A stretch of 64,000 nt of DNA, taken from NCBI RefSeq assembly GCF_029891575.1, contig NZ_JARZHF010000008.1, positions 186,001-250,000 of the forward strand. The letters are read 5' to 3'. The DNA comes from Salipaludibacillus daqingensis (GTDB taxonomy: Bacteria; Bacillota; Bacilli; Bacillales; Salisediminibacteriaceae). The notes beneath the pieces are model-generated. The model was given only the letters and a program-made list of their open reading frames with translations. It did no database searches and had not been told where the DNA came from. Below, in pieces: positions 1 through 8,106 of this stretch; position 1 is the stretch's first letter; the number at the start of each line of letters is the position of its first letter. The position numbers and the translations under genes are program-made.

Positions 1-1094
1 GGTCGACTAAATTCAACTGGTGGCGTTTCGCCTTTTCGAAGCAATTCGCGTACTTTTGTTCCTGATAAAATGACGCGATCTTCCACATCATGCGGACACG
101 TTTTCGTGGAAGCCATGTTCTCACATTTGTTGCAATAAAAACTATGTTCAAAGAACAGTGGTGTTATTCCTAATTCTGCTTCTGTAAATTGGGTAAAAAT
201 TTCTTGCGCTTCATACGTTCCATAATAATCTCCTACACCTGCATGATCTCTTCCGACAATGAAGTGGGTGCACCCATAATTCTTTCGAACCATCGCATGA
301 AAAATTGCTTCGCGGGGACCTGCATAACGCATCGCTGCAGGAAACACTGCTAGGAATACGCGGTCTTTAGGATAGTAGTTCTCTAATAGAACTTGGTAAC
401 TTTCCATCCTGACATCAGCTGGAATATCATCGGCTTTCGTTTCACCGACAAGAGGATTCAAAAATAACCCATCTACAATTTCCAAAGCCGCCTTTTGAAT
501 GTATTCATGCGCTCGGTGAACAGGGTTTCTCGTTTGGAAACCAACGACCTTTTTCCATCCTTTTTGTTCAAACGTTTCCCGTGTTTTCGACGGATTCAAA
601 TAGAAATGGGAGAACTGGTCTTTTTCTGGGGATCGAACCAACGTTACCGGTCCTGCCAAATACGTATCCCCTCTCTCAAACATCTTTTTCACACCTGGGT
701 GTGCTTGATCATTTGTTTTATAGACATGAATCGCTTCTGTCTCTTGGTCTGGTGTGAAAATCTCTTCTAGCTGTAAAACTCCGTAAGTGACCCCTTCAAA
801 CGTCAAACGAACCGACTCTCCTGCTTTCAGACTTTCCGCTCGTTTTTTCGTAACTGGTAATGTAATCGGTAAACTCCAAACGTTTCCATCGGATAAACGC
901 ATATTGTGAACGACTTTTTTGTAATCTTCTTGGCCGAGAAAACCGGTTAATGGGCTATACGCTCCATTGGCTATGAGTTCTAAATCTGATAATCCTGTTT
1001 TGTCTAATTCGACCGTTGTTTGAATCGTGGATACGTCATACTTTTCATCTAGTCGATTAATTAATGTACCTCCGTGAGGGATGCTTATGGTCAC
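1..1094 (-). CDS. sat: Sulfate adenylyltransferase (ATP sulfurylase), 3' end outside window
   Basis: Makes adenosine phosphosulfate (APS) from ATP and sulfate in the cytoplasm, the first step of assimilatory sulfate reduction. I translated 364 codons from a GTG start at 1094, preceded by AAGGAG 8 bases upstream. The N-terminus reads [13 protein letters not shown], the usual start of the Bacillus enzyme. Further on are [14 protein letters not shown] (nucleotide-binding HxxH-type region) and [15 protein letters not shown], both family hallmarks. A CNKC...CPHD cysteine group also matches the bacterial type. The gene is last of three visible genes, 6 bases after cysH. The frame stays open at the left edge, so the C-terminus, normally near residue 380, is missing only because the window ends. 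Confidence 0.96.
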   Translation of the reverse strand, partial: MTISIPHGGTLINRLDEKYDVSTIQTTVELDKTGLSDLELIANGAYSPLTGFLGQEDYKKVVHNMRLSDGNVWSLPITLPVTKKRAESLKAGESVRLTFEGVTYGVLQLEEIFTPDQETEAIHVYKTNDQAHPGVKKMFERGDTYLAGPVTLVRSPEKDQFSHFYLNPSKTRETFEQKGWKKVVGFQTRNPVHRAHEYIQKAALEIVDGLFLNPLVGETKADDIPADVRMESYQVLLENYYPKDRVFLAVFPAAMRYAGPREAIFHAMVRKNYGCTHFIVGRDHAGVGDYYGTYEAQEIFTQFTEAELGITPLFFEHSFYCNKCENMASTKTCPHDVEDRVILSGTKVRELLRKGETPPVEFSR

Positions 1095-1100
1095 CGTGAA

Positions 1101-1838
1101 TCACTCCTTGTTTGGATTTGGTTTTACATGTAAGCCACATTCTGTTTTTTGTTGCCCTGCCCACCTTCCTGCTCGGTGATCTTCTCCATTTTTCACAGCA
1201 AACGTACAAGGCTCACAGCCAATACTCGGATAGTGTTGATCATGAAGAGGATTGTATGGAAGGTCGTGTTCGTGAATATAATCCCATACGTCCTGCCAAC
1301 TCCAATGAATCAGTGGACAAACTTTTACGAGTTGGAATTTATCATCTTGATTGACAAACTCTGTATTCGCCCTTGTCGGTGATTGTGCTCTCCTTAACCC
1401 TGATAACCACGCCGTACTTCCTTGCAATGTTTTCTTTAAAGGGATATTTTTACGAATCTCGCAGCATTTATCTGGCTGTCTTTCCCATAGGCGGTCACCA
1501 TACTCCGCCTTTTGTTGTTCAAGAGTTAACTCTGGTTGAACCATATCAATTTGAAGCGTCGGGTACGTCCGCTTCACTTTTTCAATCAATTCATATGTTT
1601 CTTTGAAGTGAACGTGCGTATCAAGAAAAACGATACGAGCATTCGGCCTAATTTTTGCAATCATATCAATGAGCACGATGCCTTCTGCCCCAAAGCTGCA
1701 TGCATACGTGAGCTTCTCGTTAAATAGTTCATATGCCCACGTGATCACGTCTTCTGCCGTTAAATGTTTCAATCGTTCTTGGAAAAAACGGTAGTCATTT
1801 TCGGTAAACGACTGGTAAGACTTAGCTTTTTCTGTCAT
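1101..1838 (-). CDS. cysH: Phosphoadenylyl-/adenylyl-sulfate reductase
   Basis: Reduces APS or PAPS to sulfite with thioredoxin. The 245-residue protein has the N-type PP-loop region around YACSFGAEGIVLIDM, a CC pair in DKCCEIRK, a second pair in IGCEPCT and the C-terminal catalytic motif ECGLH. The CC...CxxC set is what is known to bind a [4Fe-4S] cluster in the plant and Bacillus type enzymes, which can use APS; PAPS use cannot be excluded from sequence. I chose the ATG at 1838 because GGAAGGAG stands 8 bases upstream; an in-frame ATG at 1862 lacks such a site and would give eight extra residues. It lies 33 bases after cysP and 6 before sat, so one operon is likely. Confidence 0.95.
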   Translation of the reverse strand: MTEKAKSYQSFTENDYRFFQERLKHLTAEDVITWAYELFNEKLTYACSFGAEGIVLIDMIAKIRPNARIVFLDTHVHFKETYELIEKVKRTYPTLQIDMVQPELTLEQQKAEYGDRLWERQPDKCCEIRKNIPLKKTLQGSTAWLSGLRRAQSPTRANTEFVNQDDKFQLVKVCPLIHWSWQDVWDYIHEHDLPYNPLHDQHYPSIGCEPCTFAVKNGEDHRAGRWAGQQKTECGLHVKPNPNKE

Positions 1839-1871
1839 ATTTGAAACTCCTTCCTTTTTCATACATTCTTT

Positions 1872-2939
1872 CTATTGTTGAACGGTTTGTTGCTCAAGTC
1901 TTACAGATTTATATAAATTCAGCGTCCCGATTGTCGCAACAATGATTGCAAGGACGATGACCATCATGTATGGATTTGGATGTAAAAAAACATGAATCAA
2001 ACTATATGACATCACAAGGGAAAGGACTGGAGAAACAACCCACACTTTAACGATCTTCTTAATAACACCTTTTTGCCATAGTTGAAATCCACTTCTAGCA
2101 CAGCCTATGCCAACAATCCCCGCCGTTGTTGCTTGCGTTAACGGTACTGGAATTCCAAACACAGAAGCGATGATAACAAGCCCTCCACCAGTTCCAGATA
2201 CAGCCGTACCTTCCAGCAAGGAAAACGAAATGATCTTTTTCCCATTTGTTTCAAGTACTTTTCCTCCGAATAAAATGGCCCCTAAAGCTACAAAAATTCC
2301 TCCAAGCCAAATACCTGAACTTTGTTCCATGATTCCTGCACCCACAAGAGGACCAATGGCATTAGCTACATTGTTCATCCCTGCAGAAAAAGCTTCGACG
2401 AACCCCGTCACGACTAATAGGATGGCTAAGCCTTTTTTCCAGACTCCCTTACCAGTTAATTGCGGCCATCTCCGTTCCATAAGTTGAATGACTTTTCCGA
2501 AAATATAGCAGAGTACAAATGCAACAACAGGTACCAAAAGCCAAAAGGAAACGATATACAACACTTGGTTCACATACAAAGCTTGAAAGGCAATCCCGAC
2601 TCCAACGACGGCACCAATCGTCACTTCACTCGTGGATAAAGGAATCCCAATCATATTCGCTAGAAAAAGCGTAAGTGTTGCTGAAAGCAAGATGACAAGT
2701 GCCACTTCTAGAGAGAAAATATTTTTAGGGATAATCCCTTCTCCCACCGTTTTTACTACTTCTCCTCCACCGACTACCGCTCCTAATAAAGCACCAGAAC
2801 CAGCGAGAATGAGTGCGAGATATTTTTGTTTCACTGCACCGCTGCCATATGCAGGTCCCATCGTTGCTGCGGCCCCACTAGCCCCGATATTCATGGCAAA
2901 AAACAAGGCTATAGCAATCGTTATATAAGCTAATATCAT
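1872..2939 (-). CDS. cysP: Sulfate permease of the PiT family
   Basis: Membrane permease of the inorganic phosphate transporter family. Position at the head of cysH-sat points to sulfate uptake, as known for CysP of Bacillus subtilis; phosphate cannot be ruled out from sequence. The 355-residue protein has about 11 hydrophobic segments and the two PiT signature repeats, seen as FAMNIGASGAAATMGPAYG near the N-terminus and FSAGMNNVANAIGPLVGAG in the second half. The usual D/N pattern of phosphate carriers is GANDVANA, so the N-terminal NIGASGAA variant favours sulfate. The ATG at 2939 has GGAAG 8 bases upstream; a GTG three codons earlier overlaps that site and is unlikely. A consensus promoter lies about 65 bases upstream. 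Confidence 0.9.
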   Translation of the reverse strand: MILAYITIAIALFFAMNIGASGAAATMGPAYGSGAVKQKYLALILAGSGALLGAVVGGGEVVKTVGEGIIPKNIFSLEVALVILLSATLTLFLANMIGIPLSTSEVTIGAVVGVGIAFQALYVNQVLYIVSFWLLVPVVAFVLCYIFGKVIQLMERRWPQLTGKGVWKKGLAILLVVTGFVEAFSAGMNNVANAIGPLVGAGIMEQSSGIWLGGIFVALGAILFGGKVLETNGKKIISFSLLEGTAVSGTGGGLVIIASVFGIPVPLTQATTAGIVGIGCARSGFQLWQKGVIKKIVKVWVVSPVLSLVMSYSLIHVFLHPNPYMMVIVLAIIVATIGTLNLYKSVRLEQQTVQQ

Positions 2940-3005
2940 CGCGCACACTTCCTAACAAGTAGATTCAAAATTCCATTTGTGTTAATTCCTATATGTTTAC
3001 TAGGG

Positions 3006-3034
3006 ATTATATACGCATATGATTAAATCGTCAA
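3006..3034 (-). promoter_or_regulatory. SigA promoter of cysP-cysH-sat
   Basis: On the minus strand TTGACG and TATAAT are separated by exactly 17 bases, placing a start near 2999 and a 60-base leader before cysP. The rest of the 2940-3282 interval holds this promoter and the terminator of the next gene. I see no SAM riboswitch (S-box) or T-box in the leader. Confidence 0.8.
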
Positions 3035-3226
3035 CAGAAATTTAAGAAAGTTTTAGTTAGAAAAGAGTGAAGTTGCTTCCTATGGCGTTTTTAACGGAAC
3101 CTAGAGAAGGATGTTTTTTTGTGAGACGCTCATTCGTCCGTTGCTATGCGCATCCTTTGCTTCCCTTCGCTTCGGGCACTATCGCCAGGGCTTTTACTTT
3201 TTGTAAATTCATCGCTTTTTCACCAT

Positions 3227-3267
3227 AAAAAAATGGCTGCACTTCTTCCGCCGAAGAAGTGCAACCA
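3227..3267 (-). terminator. Terminator of the small secreted protein gene
   Basis: A 14-pair stem, GGTTGCACTTCTTC with its near-complement, ends in seven T on the minus strand, 16 bases after the stop of the gene at 3283. Confidence 0.85.
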
Positions 3268-3282
3268 TTGATCACATTATCT

Positions 3283-3534
3283 TTAGTCTTTCATTGAGCC
3301 ATTGTGCATATGATGTACAAAATTCTTGCTTGGTGCTGCCCCTAACGTGCCATGATGCTCTTTATACATGTCCTTAAACTCATGAATCGTTAAGTCAGAG
3401 TGCATGTTTTTCATTTGTCCAACATTCATTTTTCCAGACATGTCATGATCATCTCCATGGTCATCTGCCAAAGCAAAACTTGCTGCACCAAACAAAAGTG
3501 TAACGGTTAATAGCGTTGTAGTCATTATTTTCAT
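3283..3534 (-). CDS. Small secreted His/Met-rich protein, function unknown
   Basis: An 83-residue protein with a typical Sec signal peptide: MKIMTT, a hydrophobic stretch of about 15 residues, then SFALADDH, with a probable cleavage after ALA at residue 23. The mature part is only about 60 residues, with 10 His, 8 Met and many Asp/Lys, and ends in a segment containing MYKEHHGTLGAAPSKNF. I recall short Bacillus proteins with a similar MYK.CHGT.GAxPSKNF tail that carry unreliable dehydrogenase names; no enzyme domain fits in this length. Metal binding outside the membrane is an inference from composition. AAAGGAGC precedes the start. It has its own terminator and stands alone. Confidence 0.7.
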   Translation of the reverse strand: MKIMTTTLLTVTLLFGAASFALADDHGDDHDMSGKMNVGQMKNMHSDLTIHEFKDMYKEHHGTLGAAPSKNFVHHMHNGSMKD

Positions 3535-3713
3535 CCATATCAGCTCCTTTTAGTATGTACTTTTACCATACGACTCAAATTTGAAGATTTCATGTAGTTC
3601 TAAAAAGTAAATACAATAGTCTGTATTTATTAAAAACAACTACCATTTTTTTCAAAACAACAGAAGCTCAAGTCTCATTGATCGTAAGTTCTTCCCTTCC
3701 CTCAATATTCAGG

Positions 3714-3741
3714 TTGACTCTTCTCACGTATGCTATATTAT
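3714..3741 (+). promoter_or_regulatory. SigA promoter of the VanZ-like gene
   Basis: TTGACT and TATTAT with a 16-base spacer, the latter inside an AT-rich TATGCTATATTAT stretch, about 40 bases ahead of the AGGAGG ribosome site of the gene at 3781. Confidence 0.6.
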
Positions 3742-3780
3742 TAGAATGATATGAACACCCAGCAAGATTAGGAGGACAGT

Positions 3781-4569
3781 ATGAAATTTTTAAAATATTT
3801 TGTAATCAACCTTATTCCGATAATAATCATCATGGGTACTATCTTTATTGCGTCTTCCCAGTCCTCAGATCAGCAGGATATCAGTCCTATTTTAGATCAG
3901 GTAACCGACGAGAACACGTTAAGGGGATATGCTAGCTCACTCATGGAGCGAGTGAATATCGTTGCTGAGCGTGGGATTTCTGTCGTCGCTAACAATCCAA
4001 TGATCGTCCTCGTATCTATCTTTATTTTATCGATAATCATCGCCTTTGTTTTCTTCCGACTATTTAGATCCGATGATTCCATAGCAAAAAAAGTAGTTAA
4101 AACCATTTTATATACAGGTTTGCTTCTTTCATTCCTAGCTACATTTATCTTTTTAGTAAGAAGTGATCTTGTCATTGAAGCATTAAGAAGCCGCGCATCT
4201 TTTGATCAAATCAGAGCCATTTTACAAACGATTGATTTTACTTATGCAGGATCACCGGTAAATCTGCAATCCCATGGTGTCGATGGATTATTGAACTTTT
4301 TACTAAGAAAAGCTGCTCACTTTTTCTTATTTGCGATGTTAGGCTTTTTCGTTTTCCTTGCGTTGTTTAAATTAAGTCGACGATCACTTTCGTCATTTAT
4401 CATCGCCATGATTGTTGTCATCGCTTATGCGGCTCTCGATGAATACCGGCAAACGTTCATTCCTTCCAGGTCAGGATTAATCGAAGATGTTTATCTTGAT
4501 ACTGCAGGCGGACTGTTTGGGACAACGATGGGCTTCTTGAAAAAAAAGATTTCTAGCTGGCTCGAATAA
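3781..4569 (+). CDS. VanZ family membrane protein
   Basis: A 262-residue membrane protein with about five hydrophobic helices. The C-terminal half carries VanZ family marks: LLRKAAHFFLFAMLGFF, then AALDEYRQTFIPSRSGLIED and DVYLDTAGGLFG. VanZ of enterococci gives teicoplanin resistance by an unclear mechanism; most Bacillaceae relatives are uncharacterised envelope proteins and nothing here links this one to glycopeptides. The N-terminal 150 residues contain a loop (residues 26-60) between two helices that is probably outside the cell. AGGAGG is placed 7 bases before the ATG. A terminator follows directly, so the gene is transcribed alone. Confidence 0.85.
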   Translation: MKFLKYFVINLIPIIIIMGTIFIASSQSSDQQDISPILDQVTDENTLRGYASSLMERVNIVAERGISVVANNPMIVLVSIFILSIIIAFVFFRLFRSDDSIAKKVVKTILYTGLLLSFLATFIFLVRSDLVIEALRSRASFDQIRAILQTIDFTYAGSPVNLQSHGVDGLLNFLLRKAAHFFLFAMLGFFVFLALFKLSRRSLSSFIIAMIVVIAYAALDEYRQTFIPSRSGLIEDVYLDTAGGLFGTTMGFLKKKISSWLE

Positions 4570-4570
4570 T

Positions 4571-4615
4571 AAAGAAGGTCACTCGTCTAATTAGACAAAT
4601 GGCCTTCTTTTTTTT
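4571..4615 (+). terminator. Terminator of the VanZ-like gene
   Basis: AAAGAAGGTCA pairs with TGGCCTTCTTT around a 20-base loop and is followed by a run of eight T, two bases after the stop codon. Confidence 0.85.
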
Positions 4616-4757
4616 ATGTATCAAACTTCATAACCCTTCACTATTCACACCACCAAAAGGAACGTTTGTTCTATTTTAACATAAACGATGTTTCTCCATT
4701 GCGTTTTTAGTGAATAATAGAAAGGTAAGAGGTTTATTGGAAAGGATGACTATCATT

Positions 4758-5477
4758 ATGCAATCATTACAAGGAAAAAGAGCGTTAATTACAGGGGGAA
4801 GTAGAGGGATTGGTAAAGCAACAGCGATTGCTTTAGCGAAAGAAGGAGTCGAGTTAGGCCTGATCGCCCGCTCGGAAAAAAGCTTTGATTCTATTCGATT
4901 AGAATTAACGGACCTTGGCGCTACCTTTATCACGGCTGTCGCTGATGTTTCTCAAGAAAAAGAGGTGCGAAAAGCAGTCAAAGACATTGAAAACAAGCTT
5001 GGCAACCTAGATATTCTTATTAATAATGCTGGTGTTGGCACAAATGGAACGTTTCAAGAATTACCGACGACGGAATGGGATAAAGTCCTTTCAACAAATG
5101 TGATGGGCGTTGTTCACGTAACAAAAGCTGTTCTTCCTGGGATGATCGAGAAAAACAGAGGTGACATTATCAATATTTCATCTATGTCTGGTCTAAAAGG
5201 AACTAAAGGATCTAGCGCTTATAGTGCATCAAAATTTGCCGTGATCGGATTGAGCGAGTCTCTCATGCAAGAAGTACGAACGAACAATATACGTGTCAGC
5301 GTTTTAACCCCTAGTCTCGTTGAAACAGACTTAACAAGAGGGAAAGGTTCCAATTCACGTAATCCAGATAAATACACACAAGCAGAAGATTTGGCTGAAT
5401 ATATCATTAGCCAGCTTAAACTAGAACAACGAACTTTCATCAAAACCGCTGCCCAATGGGGGACGAATCCATTTTAA
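4758..5477 (+). CDS. Short-chain dehydrogenase, 3-oxoacyl-ACP reductase-like (FabG family)
   Basis: A 239-residue classical SDR oxidoreductase. The Rossmann motif is TGGSRGIG near residue 13, followed by NNAGVG near residue 90, a catalytic Ser in ISSMSG and YSASK. The order and spacing Ser-Tyr-Lys are complete, so the enzyme should be active with NAD(P)H. This length and the opening MQSLQGKRALITGG match a Bacillus group often named 3-ketoacyl-ACP reductase. It is not in a fatty-acid gene cluster, so the true substrate is unknown. I chose the ATG at 4758: GGA lies 11 bases upstream, and an in-frame ATG at 4746 would sit right on that site. A shared terminator follows. Confidence 0.85.
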   Translation: MQSLQGKRALITGGSRGIGKATAIALAKEGVELGLIARSEKSFDSIRLELTDLGATFITAVADVSQEKEVRKAVKDIENKLGNLDILINNAGVGTNGTFQELPTTEWDKVLSTNVMGVVHVTKAVLPGMIEKNRGDIINISSMSGLKGTKGSSAYSASKFAVIGLSESLMQEVRTNNIRVSVLTPSLVETDLTRGKGSNSRNPDKYTQAEDLAEYIISQLKLEQRTFIKTAAQWGTNPF

Positions 5478-5494
5478 AAAAATGGATTTAACAT

Positions 5495-5534
5495 AAAAAC
5501 AGGCCGACGCTAACTAAAGCGTCGGTCTGTTTTT
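5495..5534. terminator. Bidirectional terminator between convergent genes
   Basis: A stem of 16 pairs, AAAAACAGGCCGACGC with its complement, one G-T step and an 8-base loop. There are T runs on both strands. It serves the SDR gene on the plus strand and the 41-codon gene on the minus strand. Confidence 0.9.
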
Positions 5535-5548
5535 GATTAAATAATTAA

Positions 5549-5674
5549 TTATTTTTTATTTTCTGCTGCTTTGTCTGCGCCTCTAAAGGCACTACTATAA
5601 TGAACTTCTTGGGCTGAACTTAGTCCATTATGTTTTTCATTCATATGCTTGTGTGGCTTATAATTTTGTTCCAT
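5549..5674 (-). CDS. 41-residue protein of unknown function, SigB-type promoter
   Basis: A very short gene starting MEQNYKPHKHMNEKHNGLSS, hydrophilic, rich in His, Lys and Asn, ending in ADKAAENKK. Reasons to believe it: a GGGG ribosome site about 10 bases before the ATG, a good SigB-type promoter 40 bases further up, and a strong terminator 15 bases after the stop, all in register. There is no Cys, no signal peptide and no membrane segment. The composition resembles other tiny stress or spore proteins of Bacillus, but I do not recognise the family and give no function. It sits back to back with the RsbR-like gene at 6000. Confidence 0.65.
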   Translation of the reverse strand: MEQNYKPHKHMNEKHNGLSSAQEVHYSSAFRGADKAAENKK

Positions 5675-5713
5675 TGTTCGATAACCCCTTTCATAAGCAA
5701 GTTAGTTGACGCA

Positions 5714-5739
5714 TTTCCCGTAAGAAAAATATTTTAAAC
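5714..5739 (-). promoter_or_regulatory. Putative SigB (general stress) promoter
   Basis: On the minus strand GTTTAA, a 14-base spacer and GGGAAA match the known SigB consensus GTTTAA-N12-14-GGGWAW at every position. The expected start near 5707 leaves a leader of about 33 bases before the ATG at 5674. No SigA -10 box is as well placed. Confidence 0.6.
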
Positions 5740-5840
5740 ATATTAGAAGATACATGTTGGCAAATTGACACGAAAACAGCTAATATCACTGATCTATTAC
5801 TATTTTTTTTAGAAAATACATTACCATCCAAAACATTTAG

Positions 5841-5869
5841 CTGAAATTACTTTCCTTTAACTGTATAAT
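5841..5869 (+). promoter_or_regulatory. Probable SigA promoter of the V4R-STAS gene
   Basis: TATAAT at 5864 with CTGAAA 17 bases upstream; the -35 box is poor. It lies about 130 bases before the start at 6000. This and the divergent SigB-like promoter are all that I see in the 325-base gap 5675-5999. Confidence 0.45.
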
Positions 5870-5999
5870 TAATACAATAATGTTATTATCCTTAAAATGT
5901 TCATCGACGACAAAAATATCAATAAAGTTACGAATGAGTAACTAGTGGATTTGGAAGAAAGTATGACTACTTTTTCTAATAAAAGGGACGGGATACTAT

Positions 6000-7034
6000 A
6001 TGGGTTATTCTAGTAATAAGTCGGACATTCATACAAAAGAAATTTATGGCATGGGGATTGAATGGGCGGAAGAAAATGGAAGTCTAAATTTTTCTGGGGA
6101 ATTCGCCATGGTAATTTGGGTTGAAACAGCGATGAGGAACTTTCTTGATACGATTGAAGAAATTTCAGGTTCCCAAGTTGTAAACTTAGTACTTGAAACC
6201 GCAGGCTATCGGATGGGCGAAATGGTCAGTGATTTTTTTAAAACATCCGAGATTAACGACATGCTCGAAACCTTACCCCGCGTTTACGGCGCAGCTGGAT
6301 GGGGACTTGTCACGATAGAAGAATATTCGTTAGAAAATAAAACAGCTGTTTTGCGAATCAAAGATTCTTGGGAATATCGAATTAATAAAAAACAAGGAAG
6401 AAAAGAAGAGTCTCCTTTTCTTCCAGGTCATTTCGCCGGATTGCTAACAAACTTGTACAGTGAAAATATCTGGTATTCAATGAAAAAAAGCCAACTGAAA
6501 GGGGAAGAATATTGTGAGTACCACTTCGCCCCTTCTTCGATTACACCTAACCAAAATATTCATGAGTTGACACGAAGCCAGGAACAATATGAAATCTTAA
6601 AACTAGAAGAAATGGTTGATGAACGAACAAAAGAGTTAAAAGATTTAGTTCGAGAAATATCTTCCCCAATCATTCCAGTTCTTGATGGGATTGTGGTGAT
6701 TCCATTAATGGGTACATATGATGACGTTCGAGCAGATGAACTTCTCCAGAAAACGTTAGCTATATTACCAGAGTATAAAGCGAAATATGTTATTTTGGAT
6801 ATGACAGGGATAAGTGAAGGGGTGGATGAGTATATGATTTCACTCATCTTAAAAATGACACAAGCCGCCTCTCTCTTAGGCTCACAATGTATTCTTGTTG
6901 GTATTTCTCCCAGCTTAAGCATTGAAATGACAAAGGCAGATTTTAGTATTAAAGAAGCAAATATTACCAGCTACTCTACTTTGAAGCACGCCATTTTGTA
7001 TGCTCTCTCTCAAGAAGGGAAGCAACTTCTTTAG
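6000..7034 (+). CDS. V4R sensor domain fused to RsbR-type STAS domain
   Basis: A 344-residue soluble protein. Residues about 30-178 look like a V4R (4-vinyl reductase) small-molecule sensor: LPGHFAGLLTNLYSENIWY and KGEEYCEYHF are its C-terminal marks. A helix (195-220) links it to a STAS domain, starting SSPIIPVLDGIVVIPLMGTY, which is the RsbR/stressosome form. The first RsbR phosphosite threonine is kept (DMTG, T269). The second, normally a T in ILTGIRP, is V300 here (ILVGISP). RsbR paralogues form the stressosome that captures RsbT and controls SigB; N-terminal domains vary and are thought to sense signals. A role as an accessory stressosome subunit is inferred. No rsbS/T/U genes are beside it. 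Confidence 0.8.
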   Translation: MGYSSNKSDIHTKEIYGMGIEWAEENGSLNFSGEFAMVIWVETAMRNFLDTIEEISGSQVVNLVLETAGYRMGEMVSDFFKTSEINDMLETLPRVYGAAGWGLVTIEEYSLENKTAVLRIKDSWEYRINKKQGRKEESPFLPGHFAGLLTNLYSENIWYSMKKSQLKGEEYCEYHFAPSSITPNQNIHELTRSQEQYEILKLEEMVDERTKELKDLVREISSPIIPVLDGIVVIPLMGTYDDVRADELLQKTLAILPEYKAKYVILDMTGISEGVDEYMISLILKMTQAASLLGSQCILVGISPSLSIEMTKADFSIKEANITSYSTLKHAILYALSQEGKQLL

Positions 7035-7074
7035 TATAAAAAGCGTCACTACACCACATCCATGAACAAATAGT

Positions 7075-7108
7075 AAAAGCATGATCTCCTTAGATGTCAT
7101 GCTTTTTT
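7075..7108 (+). terminator. Terminator of the V4R-STAS gene
   Basis: AAAAGCATGA pairs with TCATGCTTTT, loop of 12 bases, followed by T residues; 40 bases after the stop. Confidence 0.8.
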
Positions 7109-7233
7109 ATTATTTTAGATGGTTTCTAAAGGTACGGATCTAATCATTATCTCTCGAGTCTATTTCACGAAAACTTTCAAACTGATGTATGATAAGAGTT
7201 ATTCGACATTAATTTAAGAAGGGATGCGATCAT

Positions 7234-8046
7234 ATGAGTTTACATAATAAACGTGTCGTTTTGGCCGCTTCAAGAAAAACAGACGAAATGAGTACACTTA
7301 TCGAAAAACAAAATGGAACTCCAATCGTTCGCTCTCTTCAAGGAACCGTATTTTTAAATGATCATCAAGTAAAAGACGATATCGATCGTATTCTGCAAGA
7401 GAAATGTGATTGGTTGATTTTCACAACAGGTATTGGCGCAAATGCTCTTATTGATGTAGCAGAGGAAATAAATAAGAAAGAATTATTTTTACAAATGATT
7501 CATCGTACGAAGGTTGCGACAAGAGGATATAAAACATTTGCAGCCTTGAAAAAAATCGGAGTTACTCCTCAAGTAAAAGACGACGATGGAACGATCAAAG
7601 GGTTAATTGCTTCTCTGAAACCAATCGATTTTAACGGAAAACGTGTCATGATTCAACTACATGGAGAAAATGCTCCCACTTTGATTACCTACTTAGAAGA
7701 AGAAGGAGCAACTGTCATTCCTGTTCTACCATACAAACACGTTGAGCCAAACTTGGAAACATTGGAATTATTTTGCCAAGAGCTCATAAGAAATGAGATG
7801 GATGCGGTCTGTTTTACAGCTGCTGTTCAAGTTAGATCCTTATTTAAATATGTGCAACAAAAAGGATACCTTCGTGAGGTCATGGATGCTTTTCATCATC
7901 ATACGCTTGCAGTTGCTGTAGGAAAAGTGACTTCTGAGGCCTTGTATGAAGCAGGAATCGAACGAGTCATACAACCGGAACTAGAAAGAATGGGTGCAAT
8001 GATCATTGAACTTAGTCGTTATTATGAGAAAACCAAGGGAATCTAA
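7234..8046 (+). CDS. Uroporphyrinogen-III synthase family (HEM4) protein
   Basis: A 270-residue protein of the HEM4 fold, two similar Rossmann-like halves. Marks seen: KRVVLAASRKTDEM at the start, DWLIFTTGIGANAL near residue 70, KRVMIQLHGE near 140, DAVCFTAAVQVRSLF near 190 and AVGKVTSEALYEAGI near 225. In haem synthesis this family closes hydroxymethylbilane to uroporphyrinogen III, but that gene normally stands in the hemAXCDBL operon. A lone copy here may be a second, diverged paralogue as in several Bacillus genomes, so I give no hemD symbol. GAAGGGATG precedes the ATG. The next gene follows after 60 bases and may be co-transcribed. Confidence 0.8.
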   Translation: MSLHNKRVVLAASRKTDEMSTLIEKQNGTPIVRSLQGTVFLNDHQVKDDIDRILQEKCDWLIFTTGIGANALIDVAEEINKKELFLQMIHRTKVATRGYKTFAALKKIGVTPQVKDDDGTIKGLIASLKPIDFNGKRVMIQLHGENAPTLITYLEEEGATVIPVLPYKHVEPNLETLELFCQELIRNEMDAVCFTAAVQVRSLFKYVQQKGYLREVMDAFHHHTLAVAVGKVTSEALYEAGIERVIQPELERMGAMIIELSRYYEKTKGI

Positions 8047-8106
8047 GTTCTTCTTTATTGGGGTGAACTTTATCTAACCGTTTCTTAGCAATGAGGAGAG
8101 ATTTTT

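Noticed and set aside
3100-3215. Sequence GGATG...GCATCC and GC-richer stretch upstream of cysP as a riboswitch
   Set aside because: It lies on the far side of the cysP promoter and so is not in the transcript; no known riboswitch pattern.
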